From contig JAPPJA010000125.1 of NCBI GenBank assembly GCA_028874675.1, positions 1 to 13,618 of the forward strand: a DNA stretch of 13,618 bases, read 5' to 3'. This stretch comes from Chloroflexota bacterium. Its GTDB lineage: Bacteria; Chloroflexota; Dehalococcoidia; Lucifugimonadales; UBA3495. Made by a program: the position numbers and the translations under genes. The notes beneath the pieces are model-generated. The model had not been told where the DNA came from, did no database searches, and saw nothing but the letters and a program-made list of their open reading frames with translations. Shown here piece after piece: positions 6,758 to 13,513 of the stretch (position 1 is its first letter; the number at the start of each line of letters is the position of its first letter).

Positions 6758-8317
6758 CTACTGGGAGCGCAGGGCCCTGCCCGCCATTGCTCCGGTATGC
6801 ACGCCATCGTCAATGACAACGCGCCCATTGACGATTACGTAGTCGATGCCCACTGGGTACTGCTTGGGGTCTTCAAAGGTGGCCCTGGCCTCCACCCGCT
6901 CCGGGTCGAACACCACGAGGTCCGCCTTCATTCCATCCCGAATGATGCCCCGGTCCTTCAACCCCAGGCGCTGTGCCGGGTAGGAAGTCATTTTTCGCAC
7001 ACCCTCCTCCAGGGGGAACAGACCTTCTTCGCGCACGAACTGCCCCAGCACGTAGGGGAAGGTGCCGTAGGTTCGGGGGTTGGGGTAGTCCCCGGTCAGC
7101 AGGCCGTCGGACCCGACCATCTGGGCCGGATGCCTTGCAATGTTCCGAATGTTCTCTGGATTACCGGTGCGGGCAACGAAGGCGACTTCCAGGTTTTCCT
7201 CAATGAGCAGGTCGCAGATGGCGTCAACCATGCGCTTGCCCTGGTGTTCGGCCAACTCAACCAGGGAGCGACCCTCCCATTCCTTGTTTTTCTTGGACCC
7301 GATATGGCTGAAGATGTAGTGGTCCAGGCTGAGGCCCCACTGGGGCTCGACCGTATCGCCAATTTCGTCCCGGATACTCTGCTCGTGGATGCGGCGGAAG
7401 AGGAGACTGGGCCCCCCGGCGTGTACCCAATAGGGCAGTAGCGAATGAAGCACCGTGCTGGCAGCCGGATAGGGATACTGGTCGAAAGTTACGTCGATGC
7501 CGGCTTCCCTGCCTTCATCCACCAGCGACACCATGCGGACTCCCAGTCCTTCCACGGGACTGTGGTAATGGGAGATATGTACGGGAACGCCGCTGCGCTG
7601 CCCGACGTTCAGGGCTTCGCGGAAGGGGTCCAGGAGCCGATCACCCAGGCTGTAGCGGGCGTGAGTCATGTAGAAACCGCCATGGTCCTTGATCGCCTCA
7701 CAAACGGCCACCAGTTCGTCAGTGTCGCTGTATGCGCCGGGAGGGTAGGTCAGCCCGGTGGAGAAACCGAAGGCGCCGTCCCGCATTCCCTGCCGGGCCA
7801 ATTCCTGCATCCTGACAATTTCGTCGTCGGTGGGAAGGCGGTCCGCCCAGCCCATAGCCTCTACCCGTATGGCGGCGTGAGGAACAAAATAGACCACGTT
7901 ACAGGAAACTCGTCCGTTCAGCAGGTCCAGGAACTCGCTCACCCGGCCCCAGCGCACGTCCGGCGGGGGAGTGCCATTGATCGCGGCCAGGTACGTCAGA
8001 AGCTCTTCGAGGCGGGCCGGGGAAGTGGGAGCGTAAGAAAGGCCGTCCATTCCCAGGGCGTCGGTGGTGACGCCCTGCCTGAGCTTCGCCTCGTTGGCCG
8101 GGTCAGTAAGGAGCATCAGGTCGGAGTGGGAGTGCATATCTATGAAGCCGGGGCAGATTATCTTGTCGTCCGCTTTGATTACCCGGTCCGCTGCCACCGC
8201 TGATGTGTCGCCCCGCAATACGGTTACGGTATCTCCCTCTATGCCGACGCTGCCCCTGAACCAGGTCTGCCCGGTACCGTCAACAATGCGGCCCCGGTCG
8301 ATCAGCAAATCAAACAT
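6758..8317 (-). CDS. N-acyl-D-amino-acid deacylase-type amidohydrolase
   Basis: A 519-residue amidohydrolase-superfamily protein of the D-aminoacylase type, expected to hydrolyse N-acyl-D-amino acids to the free D-amino acid and a fatty or short-chain acid. Visible features are the N-terminal beta domain with VDGTG; GFIDMHSHSD (57-66) with the H62-x-H64 metal pair; GVTTDALGMDGLSYAP (82-97); H219 in MTHAR; H250 in HISH; SDG (403-405) with the likely catalytic D404; and PRTYGTFPYVLG. Characterised D-aminoacylase bridges its metals with a cysteine in a G-N-C-G motif; here that place is GMDG, with D91 instead. No signal peptide is evident, so it is probably cytoplasmic. Start ATG 8317 has GAGG eight bases upstream. 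The gene stands alone. Related dihydropyrimidinase-like activities are the main alternative. Confidence 0.88.
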   Translation of the reverse strand: MFDLLIDRGRIVDGTGQTWFRGSVGIEGDTVTVLRGDTSAVAADRVIKADDKIICPGFIDMHSHSDLMLLTDPANEAKLRQGVTTDALGMDGLSYAPTSPARLEELLTYLAAINGTPPPDVRWGRVSEFLDLLNGRVSCNVVYFVPHAAIRVEAMGWADRLPTDDEIVRMQELARQGMRDGAFGFSTGLTYPPGAYSDTDELVAVCEAIKDHGGFYMTHARYSLGDRLLDPFREALNVGQRSGVPVHISHYHSPVEGLGVRMVSLVDEGREAGIDVTFDQYPYPAASTVLHSLLPYWVHAGGPSLLFRRIHEQSIRDEIGDTVEPQWGLSLDHYIFSHIGSKKNKEWEGRSLVELAEHQGKRMVDAICDLLIEENLEVAFVARTGNPENIRNIARHPAQMVGSDGLLTGDYPNPRTYGTFPYVLGQFVREEGLFPLEEGVRKMTSYPAQRLGLKDRGIIRDGMKADLVVFDPERVEARATFEDPKQYPVGIDYVIVNGRVVIDDGVHTGAMAGRALRSQ

Positions 8318-8448
8318 TAGGCTGCCTCACAAAGAAATTCGTGAAAATATGCCGAATTCCGCAGTACATTAGTCCAATTGTTTCCGAGAAAGTCCACTTG
8401 ATTGAAGAGCCCTGGCAAGATAGGCGGGAAGCTCGACATATACCGAGG

Positions 8449-8477
8449 ATTATAACCCGATAATAATTTGACAATGG
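8449..8477 (-). promoter_or_regulatory. Candidate promoter for the amidohydrolase gene
   Basis: A perfect -10 hexamer, TATAAT, reads on the minus strand at 8454-8449. The -35 is poor: CCATTG (8477-8472) at 17 bp spacing, or the better TTGTCA (8474-8469) at only 14 bp. It implies a 5' leader of about 125 nt before ATG 8317. It overlaps the -35 of the opposing panD promoter, so the two could compete. Confidence 0.45.
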
Positions 8478-8496
8478 TACTGGATGAAAGTATTAT
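8468..8496 (+). promoter_or_regulatory. Near-consensus sigma-70 promoter for the panD leader
   Basis: TTGACA (8468-8473) and TATTAT (8491-8496) are separated by exactly 17 bp. The expected transcript start is near 8503. That leaves about 400 nt of untranslated leader before the panD ATG at 8909. It is the best -35/-10 match in the window. Confidence 0.75.
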
Positions 8497-8502
8497 GCCC
8501 TA

Positions 8503-8649
8503 ACGACGCACCCTAAGCATAAGGGGGTATCCGAGGATGCGTGTAAGTTTAGCACGGCAGGGTAAGGTCATCCCTTACTCTACGGAGCCCGAAAGGCAGA
8601 AGAACTTCTGTGCCGGGTCAAGGTACGATATCAATTCCCGGCGTTTTTT
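8503..8649 (+). ncRNA. Unassigned structured leader RNA or small RNA upstream of panD
   Basis: Between a near-consensus promoter and an intrinsic terminator lies about 147 nt rich in helices. Hand folding gives GGGTAAGG/CCTTACTC (8560-8567 with 8573-8580), GCC/GGC (8587-8589 with 8595-8597), and CAGAA/TTCTG with a four-base loop (8597-8601 with 8606-8610). CGGCA (8555-8559) can pair with TGCCG (8611-8615), closing these hairpins into one domain. That closing helix uses the same bases as the left arm of the terminator, so the two structures exclude each other, as in a riboswitch or attenuator. I recognise no known riboswitch core. A pan RNA motif has been described upstream of pantothenate genes in Chloroflexi among others, but I cannot confirm a match. 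An independent small RNA is the alternative. Confidence 0.45.
8611..8649 (+). terminator. Intrinsic terminator inside the panD leader
   Basis: TGCCGGG (8611-8617) pairs with CCCGGCG (8637-8643; the outermost pair is U-G) over a 19-nt loop, followed directly by six Ts (8644-8649). It lies 259 bp before panD and in the same direction, so it would cut off transcription into panD unless the alternative upstream pairing forms. Confidence 0.65.
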
Positions 8650-8908
8650 CACCTACTTCGGCAACACAGCCTCTCTACCGAGCCGCCAACTCCCCTGCGA
8701 GCATTAGCTCCCTCCACGTTGAACAACATAGAGTCTTTGTTGGGCAAGTGTGGCTGATACTTAGTCGCTAGAACATCAGCGCAGCGTATCCAAAAGGTGT
8801 GGAACGACTCTACCAGGTAGCTCTTTGAGCCCCGGCTGTAGAGACTTGTGCGCTTTCTAACTCACAACCAAATCGGAATCGACTGGAAAAAACAAGGAGG
8901 AGAAATAC
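8650..8908 (+). other. Remainder of the panD leader
   Basis: A gene-free stretch between the leader terminator and panD. I see no second convincing -35/-10 pair. One small stem is possible: CTCTAC (8808-8813) with GTAGAG (8838-8843). The end carries a very strong Shine-Dalgarno site, AAGGAGGAG (8894-8902), six bases before the panD ATG. Nothing else was recognised. Confidence 0.5.
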
Positions 8909-9277
8909 ATGCGACAACTCATGAGGTCCAAGATTCACCGGGCGACGGTCACCAACTGCGACGAGAGCTATATTGGTAGCATTGTTATCGACCAGAATCT
9001 GATGGACAAGTCGGATATCTGGGAGTACGAGAAGGTACTGGTTTGTGACGTTAACAACGGCGCCCGGTTTGAGACCTATGCCATCTCCGGCGAACGGGGC
9101 AGCGGCATCATTTCCGTGCAGGGAGCAGCCGCCAAGCTGACCAACCCCGGCAACAAGGTCATCATCATGGCCTTTGAGGTTACTGACGAACCTGTCCGGC
9201 CCAAGGCAATCCTGGTTACCGATGACAACGAGTTCGACTATTATCTGACGGAGATCGAAAATGCAATTGCAGTTTAA
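8909..9277 (+). CDS. panD: Aspartate 1-decarboxylase (pyruvoyl-dependent), makes beta-alanine
   Basis: A 122-residue protein matching PanD over its whole length. PanD converts L-aspartate to beta-alanine in the cytoplasm, for pantothenate and CoA synthesis. It is made as a pro-enzyme that cleaves itself at a Gly-Ser bond to give a pyruvoyl group; here SYIGSIVID places the bond at G23-S24. Other expected active-site residues are present: K8 and H10 in SKIHR, R53 and T56-Y57 in RFETYAI, followed by ERGSGIISVQGAAA. Start ATG 8909 has AAGGAGGAG six bases upstream. A methyltransferase gene overlaps its last 17 bp, so PanD is translationally coupled to methylation enzymes rather than to panB/panC, which are absent from the window. 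A long leader with a terminator suggests transcription attenuation. Confidence 0.95.
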   Translation: MRQLMRSKIHRATVTNCDESYIGSIVIDQNLMDKSDIWEYEKVLVCDVNNGARFETYAISGERGSGIISVQGAAAKLTNPGNKVIIMAFEVTDEPVRPKAILVTDDNEFDYYLTEIENAIAV

Positions 9278-10082
9278 CGAGTCAGAAACCGAACAATACT
9301 ACGACCATGAAGATGCCGTTTACCGGGCTCTGTGGGACAAGGACGGCAGCGTTCACTGGGGTTTGTTCGAAGACGGCGCCAACATGACCTTCCTTGAGGC
9401 CGGCTCCAACCTGAACAAGGTTATGGCCCGGCGCGGGCAGCTGGACGCCGACTCCAACGTCATTGACGTGGGTTGCGGCAGCGGCACTACCGCCATCGCC
9501 CTCTGCAAGGACGTGGGCTGCCAGATAACCGGGGTGGACTTGAGCGGCGTCCGCATTGCCAACGCCATCGATTCCCTCGAAGAGCAGCCGAAAGGAGTAA
9601 GGGAGAAGGTCAGTTTCAAGAAGGGTTCCGCCACCGACCTGCCCCTGCAGGACGAAACATTTGACCGGGCGTGGAGCCAGGCCACTATCTACCACGTCCC
9701 TGACAAGACCAAGGTCCTTGAAGAGGTGTACCGGGTCCTGCAGCCCGGAGGGATTTTCGTTTTTGACGACCTCATCAAGCCCCAGCCGGAAATCAGCGAA
9801 AAGGCTGTGAAGTTTGTTTACGAGCGCCTGTTGTTCGACACGGACTTTTCCTTCGAGTCCTACCAGGTAGCATTGAAGGACGCGGGCTTTGAGGTACTGG
9901 AGGCCGAGGATATTTCCCTGCACCTCAAGACCAGCTACCTGATGCTCAGCGACGCCGCTTCCAGGGGCAACGAAGAGCACCGGGAGCGGTTCGCCTACCT
10001 GGCCGAAGCCTACAGGGAGACCGCAGCAGCAGTGGACAACAAGGAACTTGGGTGGGCAATGTTCGTCTGCCGCAAGAAATAG
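9261..10082 (+). CDS. SAM-dependent methyltransferase, sarcosine/dimethylglycine N-methyltransferase-like
   Basis: A 273-residue class I methyltransferase. SAM motif I is VIDVGCGSG (67-75), the acidic ribose-binding residue is D93 in GVDLS, and the post-motif region reads DRAWSQATIYHVPDKTKVL (135-153), then EVYRVLQPGG (155-164). The WSQ-A-x-x-H-x-x-D-K pattern followed by RVL-PGG is typical of sarcosine/dimethylglycine N-methyltransferases of glycine betaine synthesis and of related small-molecule methyltransferases. ATG 9261 lies inside panD (17-bp overlap), with GGAG seven bases upstream (9250-9253), a coupled start. Given that PanD makes beta-alanine, I infer that beta-alanine or an N-methyl derivative could be its substrate; this is unproven. 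Alternatives are a quinone, lipid or thiol methyltransferase that happens to share the operon. Confidence 0.85.
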   Translation: MQLQFNESETEQYYDHEDAVYRALWDKDGSVHWGLFEDGANMTFLEAGSNLNKVMARRGQLDADSNVIDVGCGSGTTAIALCKDVGCQITGVDLSGVRIANAIDSLEEQPKGVREKVSFKKGSATDLPLQDETFDRAWSQATIYHVPDKTKVLEEVYRVLQPGGIFVFDDLIKPQPEISEKAVKFVYERLLFDTDFSFESYQVALKDAGFEVLEAEDISLHLKTSYLMLSDAASRGNEEHRERFAYLAEAYRETAAAVDNKELGWAMFVCRKK

Positions 10083-10125
10083 GTCCGCGCCTGTCTTCCG
10101 CGGCCGACGCACTTCGAGGTAAGTA

Positions 10126-10752
10126 ATGACACAGAATGATCGTGTCCAGTGGGTGTATTCCTCTCAGAATGAGCAGGAACTGGAAGAACGCTATGACCAG
10201 TGGGCGGAGGAGTACGACGCCGACCTGGAGAGTGACTACGGCTGGATTTCTCCCCAGCGCACTTCCGAGTTCCTGGCCAAGTACGTGGCTGCAGACGCAT
10301 CCATCCTTGATGCCGGGGCGGGAACCGGCCTGGTTGGGGAATGCCTTCACAATCTGGGTTTCCGCAACATGACGGCGATGGACCTGTCGCAAGGAATGCT
10401 GGAAGTGGCCCGGAGGAAGAACATCTACCAGGGCTTGGACCAGATGACTATGGGCGAGGAACTGGGCTACTCAGACGGCCAGTTCGATGCCTCGGTCATC
10501 GTGGGCGTCTTCACGCAGGGCCACGCGCCTGCCAGTTCCATCGATGAACTGGTCCGGGTGGTAAGGTCCGGCGGCCATATCGTCTTCAGCCTGAGGACTG
10601 ACACATACCTGGAAAGCGGCTTCAAGGACAAGTTGGAGTCTCTTGAGTCTGCCGGGCTGTGGAAGCTGGTGGAAGTCTCCGACGCCTATCACCCGCTGCC
10701 AAAAGGAGAACCTGAAGTTATGCACCAGGTGTGGGTTTTCCAGGTCAGCTGA
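10126..10752 (+). CDS. SAM-dependent methyltransferase, METTL27 (WBSCR27)-like
   Basis: A 208-residue class I methyltransferase. The N-terminal YDQWAEEYD (23-31), SAM motif ILDAGAGTGLVGE (60-72), MDLSQGML (85-92), VIVGVFTQGHAP (124-135) and VVRSGGHIVFSLRT (145-158) follow the order and wording of METTL27/WBSCR27-type proteins, whose natural substrate is not firmly established. ATG 10126 has GAGG six bases upstream, 43 bp after the previous methyltransferase, and a strong terminator follows, so it is the last gene of the panD operon. It is a different subfamily from its neighbour, which fits two successive methylations of one small molecule or two unrelated jobs. No membrane segment or signal peptide is seen. 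Confidence 0.82.
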   Translation: MTQNDRVQWVYSSQNEQELEERYDQWAEEYDADLESDYGWISPQRTSEFLAKYVAADASILDAGAGTGLVGECLHNLGFRNMTAMDLSQGMLEVARRKNIYQGLDQMTMGEELGYSDGQFDASVIVGVFTQGHAPASSIDELVRVVRSGGHIVFSLRTDTYLESGFKDKLESLESAGLWKLVEVSDAYHPLPKGEPEVMHQVWVFQVS

Positions 10753-10784
10753 CCCGGCGCGAATTCACTCCTCCGAAAACGGTT

Positions 10785-10834
10785 GAGGCCTCACCCTGTC
10801 CCCTTGGCGGGACCTGGTGAGGCCTCGGTTCTTT
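10785..10834. terminator. Long bidirectional terminator hairpin
   Basis: GAGGCCTCACC (10785-10795) pairs perfectly with GGTGAGGCCTC (10816-10826); within it GTCCC (10798-10802) pairs with GGGAC (10809-10813) around a 6-nt loop, the two helices being separated by CT/CT. The plus-strand exit is GGTTCTTTGACTT; the minus-strand exit contains GTTTTCGG. It separates the convergent panD operon and the helix-turn-helix gene, probably terminating both. Confidence 0.8.
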
Positions 10835-10848
10835 GACTTAACGTGCGG

Positions 10849-11253
10849 CTATTCCCGGGTTTCCATCGGCAATCCCCGGTGCCTGACCTCATCGACGCAG
10901 ATCGGACATCGTTGTTCCACAGAATGCCCTACGGCCGGCCAGAAGTCTTCCGACGTCATTCCGCACAGGTAAATGGGTTCCACTTCCTCAATTCCCAGGC
11001 TGTCAACGTAATGGACTTCACCCCTCTTGTAGGGGTTTGGCCACCACCAGGGTGTCAGCTGGCGGGCCAGGTTGTCTATGTGGTCCTTCTTGTCGTCCTG
11101 CCAGCCATCTTCCGGCAATTCAACGACCCAGGCCCGGCCTTCCTCACTTGACCGTCTTCGAGCGTTCAATCGTCCTTCACGGATGTAGCGACGGATGATG
11201 TCCTGCGACACATTCAAGCGCCGCGATGCCTCCTGAATAGTAACTTCTTCCAA
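10849..11253 (-). CDS. Small helix-turn-helix (excisionase/MerR-type) protein with a Cys/His C-terminus
   Basis: A 134-residue protein. Residues 4-34 (VTIQEASRRLNVSQDIIRRY..., then GRLNARRR) form a compact helix-turn-helix of the excisionase/MerR class, followed by a wing-like segment with WVVELP (42-47). The C-terminal half carries C97, H110, C116-x-x-C119 and H125, which could bind zinc. The start is TTG 11253, supported by GGGGAG six bases upstream; the nearby ATG is out of frame. It lies 63 bp downstream of ilvB on the same strand with no T-rich terminator between, so it may be co-transcribed and thus under the T-box. It is likely a DNA-binding regulator; targets are unknown and I cannot name a characterised homologue. 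Confidence 0.7.
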   Translation of the reverse strand: MEEVTIQEASRRLNVSQDIIRRYIREGRLNARRRSSEEGRAWVVELPEDGWQDDKKDHIDNLARQLTPWWWPNPYKRGEVHYVDSLGIEEVEPIYLCGMTSEDFWPAVGHSVEQRCPICVDEVRHRGLPMETRE

Positions 11254-11316
11254 GACTTACTCCCCTCCATTTGCGGGGTCTGAAATTCCCAGGTTTCGGG
11301 TTCTTCGGGACCCGGC

Positions 11317-13014
11317 CTAGCCGGTCCTGGCGCCGGAGGTCAGGGGGTCTTCCATGGTCTCTCCCAGCGACCCTCCCGGCGGCACCATGGGATAGAGATT
11401 GACTGAATGGTCCACTACAAACTCTATCAAATAAGGGCCCTCATGGGCCTGGGCCTTTCGCAGGGCTGGCATCACGTCTTCCTGGTGTGTCACCCGCACG
11501 GCTGGTATTCCGTAGGCTTCAGACAGCTTAACAAACTCGGGGCCAGGAATGGGTACTTCCTTCAAGTGATTTTCGAAGAACATCTCCTGCCACTGGCGCA
11601 CCATTCCCAAGTAACCATTGTTTATCAGCGCAATCTTCACCGGCAAATTTTCCTGGGCGACTGTGGCCAGTTCCTGGGATGTCATCTGGATTCCACCGTC
11701 GCCGGCGATGCTCCATACCGGCGCTCCGGGCTGGCCCACCTGGGCGCCCATGGCCGCCGGAAGCTCGAAGCCCATCGCTCCCAGGCCGCCGGAGGACACG
11801 AAGGTATTGAAGCCATTGAAGAACAGGAACTGGGCCGCCCACATCTGGTGTTGCCCGACGCCGGTTACCACGACAGTATCCGGGTTTTCCTGGATCAGCT
11901 CATTCATTTCCGACAGAACGTGCTGTGCCAGCAGGGTATCGGTCTTGGGAATAGCCAGGGACGGATGGTCTCTCTTCAATTCCTCGATATAGGTCATCCA
12001 CTGAGGGCGGTCAACTCGCTTCACCAGGGGAATCAGGGCCCGCATTACCACCTTGGCGTCTCCTACCAGGGGGACCTCCACAGGCACGTTCCGACCCACC
12101 TGGCTGGACTCGATGTCCAGGTGAATGATGCGGGCATGGGGCGCGAAGGTGGAAGCGCGCCCGGTCACCCGGTCGTCAAACCGCATTCCCAGACCCACAA
12201 CGACATCGGCCTGGTCCACAACTATGTTGGACCAGTACATACCGTGCATTCCCAGCATGCCCAAGCTCAGGGGATGGTTTCGCGGAAAGCTGCTGAGTCC
12301 CAGCAGTGTATTGATGACGGGAATTCCGGTGGCTTCGGCCAACTCCATCAACTCCTCCCACGCATGGGAGGCCAGCACACCGTGGCCGGCGATCAAGACG
12401 GGACGTTCTGCCTCGTTAATCAGCTGGGCCGCCCGTGCCAGGGAGGCCTGGGTTTCGTCGGAGAGAGGTTCCCTGGCAAATTCGGGAATCTCCGGGTACT
12501 CGAACTCCGCCAGCTCCAATTGCACGTCGCGGGGAACATCAATGAGCACCGGACCTGGACGTCCCTCCTGGGCTACCTTGAATGCCTCCCTGATGGTGGG
12601 AGCCAGGTCGGCGGCAGACATTACCAGGTAGGTCCGCTTGGTGCAAACCGACGCTATGGAGCAAATGTCACACTCCTGGAAAGCCTCAGAACCCAGGGCC
12701 GTTCTGGCGACCTGGCCCGTAATGGCAACCATGGGGACGGAATCGGCCTTAGCGCCCATCAAACCGGTAACCAGATTGGTGGCGCCCGGCCCGGAAGTGG
12801 CCACGCAGACACCGACTTTTCCGGTTACCCGGGAATACCCGTCGGCGGCGTGGGAAGCGGATTGTTCGTGCCGGACCAGTACGTGCCTCAACTGAGGATA
12901 GCCCCATAAAGCATCGTAAAAGGGCAAGATTGCTCCGCCGGGGTGGCCGAAAATTACGTCAACACCCTCGCGGAGCAGGCTTTCACAGATTATTTCCGAT
13001 CCTTTAAGTCTCAC
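11317..13014 (-). CDS. ilvB: Acetolactate synthase, large (catalytic) subunit
   Basis: A 565-residue thiamine-diphosphate enzyme that joins two pyruvates (or pyruvate and 2-oxobutyrate) in the first common step of valine, leucine and isoleucine synthesis. Domain order is complete: N-terminal TPP-binding domain with RHEQSASHAADGYSR (E50 activating the cofactor), GVCVATSGPGATN, AFQECD, a central FAD-type domain with LGMLGMHG and MRFDDRVTG, and the C-terminal TPP/Mg site GDGGIQMTSQEL (from G438) to INNGYLGMVRQWQ (N465-N466). I place the start at GTG 13014: GGAGG (13020-13024) is five bases upstream and VRLKGSEII matches the usual N-terminus. The longer TTG frame to 13080 abuts the leader terminator and adds unrelated residues. 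A T-box leader controls it. No ilvN or ilvC follows, so the regulatory subunit must be elsewhere. Confidence 0.96.
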   Translation of the reverse strand: MRLKGSEIICESLLREGVDVIFGHPGGAILPFYDALWGYPQLRHVLVRHEQSASHAADGYSRVTGKVGVCVATSGPGATNLVTGLMGAKADSVPMVAITGQVARTALGSEAFQECDICSIASVCTKRTYLVMSAADLAPTIREAFKVAQEGRPGPVLIDVPRDVQLELAEFEYPEIPEFAREPLSDETQASLARAAQLINEAERPVLIAGHGVLASHAWEELMELAEATGIPVINTLLGLSSFPRNHPLSLGMLGMHGMYWSNIVVDQADVVVGLGMRFDDRVTGRASTFAPHARIIHLDIESSQVGRNVPVEVPLVGDAKVVMRALIPLVKRVDRPQWMTYIEELKRDHPSLAIPKTDTLLAQHVLSEMNELIQENPDTVVVTGVGQHQMWAAQFLFFNGFNTFVSSGGLGAMGFELPAAMGAQVGQPGAPVWSIAGDGGIQMTSQELATVAQENLPVKIALINNGYLGMVRQWQEMFFENHLKEVPIPGPEFVKLSEAYGIPAVRVTHQEDVMPALRKAQAHEGPYLIEFVVDHSVNLYPMVPPGGSLGETMEDPLTSGARTG

Positions 13015-13019
13015 AGCAG

Positions 13020-13024
13020 CCTCC
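13020..13024 (-). promoter_or_regulatory. Shine-Dalgarno site deciding the ilvB start
   Basis: GGAGG on the minus strand, five bases before GTG 13014, separates the true start from the TTG at 13080, which would place the start right at the end of the T-box terminator. Confidence 0.75.
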
Positions 13025-13080
13025 AAAACGTTTGCCTTCTGCCGCCGAGAAAGGTATCGGGAAGGCCGACCGTGGGACAA

Positions 13081-13361
13081 TAAAAAACCCCGTCCCCCAT
13101 AGGGACGGGATATAATGCTCCCGCGGTACCACCCTATTTATCCGGCGAACCGGACCTCTCTTAGCAGGCACCAACATGCCCCGTCACGGATAACGAGCGA
13201 CGAACCTCGGCCTGGCTTACTGAGCGACTGAATGCTCTACAGTCGCAGTTCCGCTGGCAGCTCCGGAGGGATTTTCGACGAGGTTGGCGTACCTGCTTTC
13301 ACCATTCCAGGCTCGCTAAACGCCGGGCCCTGCCTACTCGTCTCCATCATAGCCTTTTAGT
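13081..13361 (-). promoter_or_regulatory. T-box riboswitch leader of ilvB (probably leucine-responsive)
   Basis: About 280 nt of minus-strand leader with the diagnostic T-box sequence AGGGTGGTACCGCGG (13135-13121), which pairs with the acceptor end of uncharged tRNA. Stem I has a lower helix GACGAG/CTCGTC and an AGTA turn. Above it GGC and GCC can pair, and a GGCGT/ACGCC pairing is an alternative. The distal part has GCGAGCC and GGTGAAAGC blocks typical of the tRNA-elbow-binding part. A later stem is GCGACTG/CAGTCGC. On the 3' side of the specifier loop, AACCTC precedes GTC; CTC (13282-13280) would specify leucine, which suits an acetolactate synthase gene, but the exact register is my inference. 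Low charged-tRNA supply would favour antitermination and ilvB expression. Confidence 0.93.
13082..13109 (-). terminator. T-box terminator hairpin
   Basis: On the minus strand CCCGTCCC (13109-13102) pairs with GGGACGGG (13096-13089) around a 5-nt loop, then one G and six Ts (13087-13082). The left arm follows directly on the T-box region, giving the expected terminator/antiterminator switch. Confidence 0.92.
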
Positions 13362-13367
13362 TTGTGA

Positions 13368-13397
13368 AAGTTAGCACAGAGGGAAAGGGGTTGTCAA
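13368..13397 (-). promoter_or_regulatory. Promoter of the ilvB T-box transcript
   Basis: On the minus strand TTGACA (13397-13392) is a perfect -35; 18 bp later TAACTT (13373-13368) is a weak -10. The predicted start near 13361 is just before stem I of the T-box, which supports it. Confidence 0.6.
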
Positions 13398-13465
13398 CTG
13401 AGGATTCAGGCAAAAAGATTCAGGTATTAAGGAGCAATAAGTACAAGAGTAGCAAATTTGATATA

Positions 13466-13474
13466 TGCTAGAAT
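13466..13474 (+). promoter_or_regulatory. Extended -10 promoter for the right-edge gene
   Basis: TGCTAGAAT gives an extended -10 (TGn plus TAGAAT at 13469-13474) without a recognisable -35. Transcription would start near 13481, about 33 nt before ATG 13514. The stretch 13398-13465 is AT-rich and contains GATTCAGG twice (13403-13410, 13417-13424); nothing else is seen there. Confidence 0.4.
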
Positions 13475-13513
13475 TCATACACAACATGGTTGATTGTGAA
13501 CAGGTTGAATAAT

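Noticed and set aside
8537..8707. 56-codon open frame in the panD leader (ATG 8537, TAG 8705-8707)
   Set aside because: It runs straight through the leader terminator, has no well-placed ribosome binding site and no codon bias; a leader peptide cannot be excluded but is not supported.
8503..8908. tRNA, tmRNA, RNase P or SRP RNA in the panD leader
   Set aside because: I looked for the TTCGA loop, a CCA-type end, the tmRNA 3' end and conserved RNase P/SRP blocks and found none.
11407..12909. 500-codon open frame on the plus strand
   Set aside because: It lies wholly antisense to ilvB, whose protein matches its family over its full length; the frame is a shadow of GC-rich codon use, with no recognisable domains.
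13015..13080. Longer ilvB start at TTG 13080
   Set aside because: It touches the T-run of the T-box terminator, leaving no room for a ribosome binding site; GTG 13014 has GGAGG at correct spacing.
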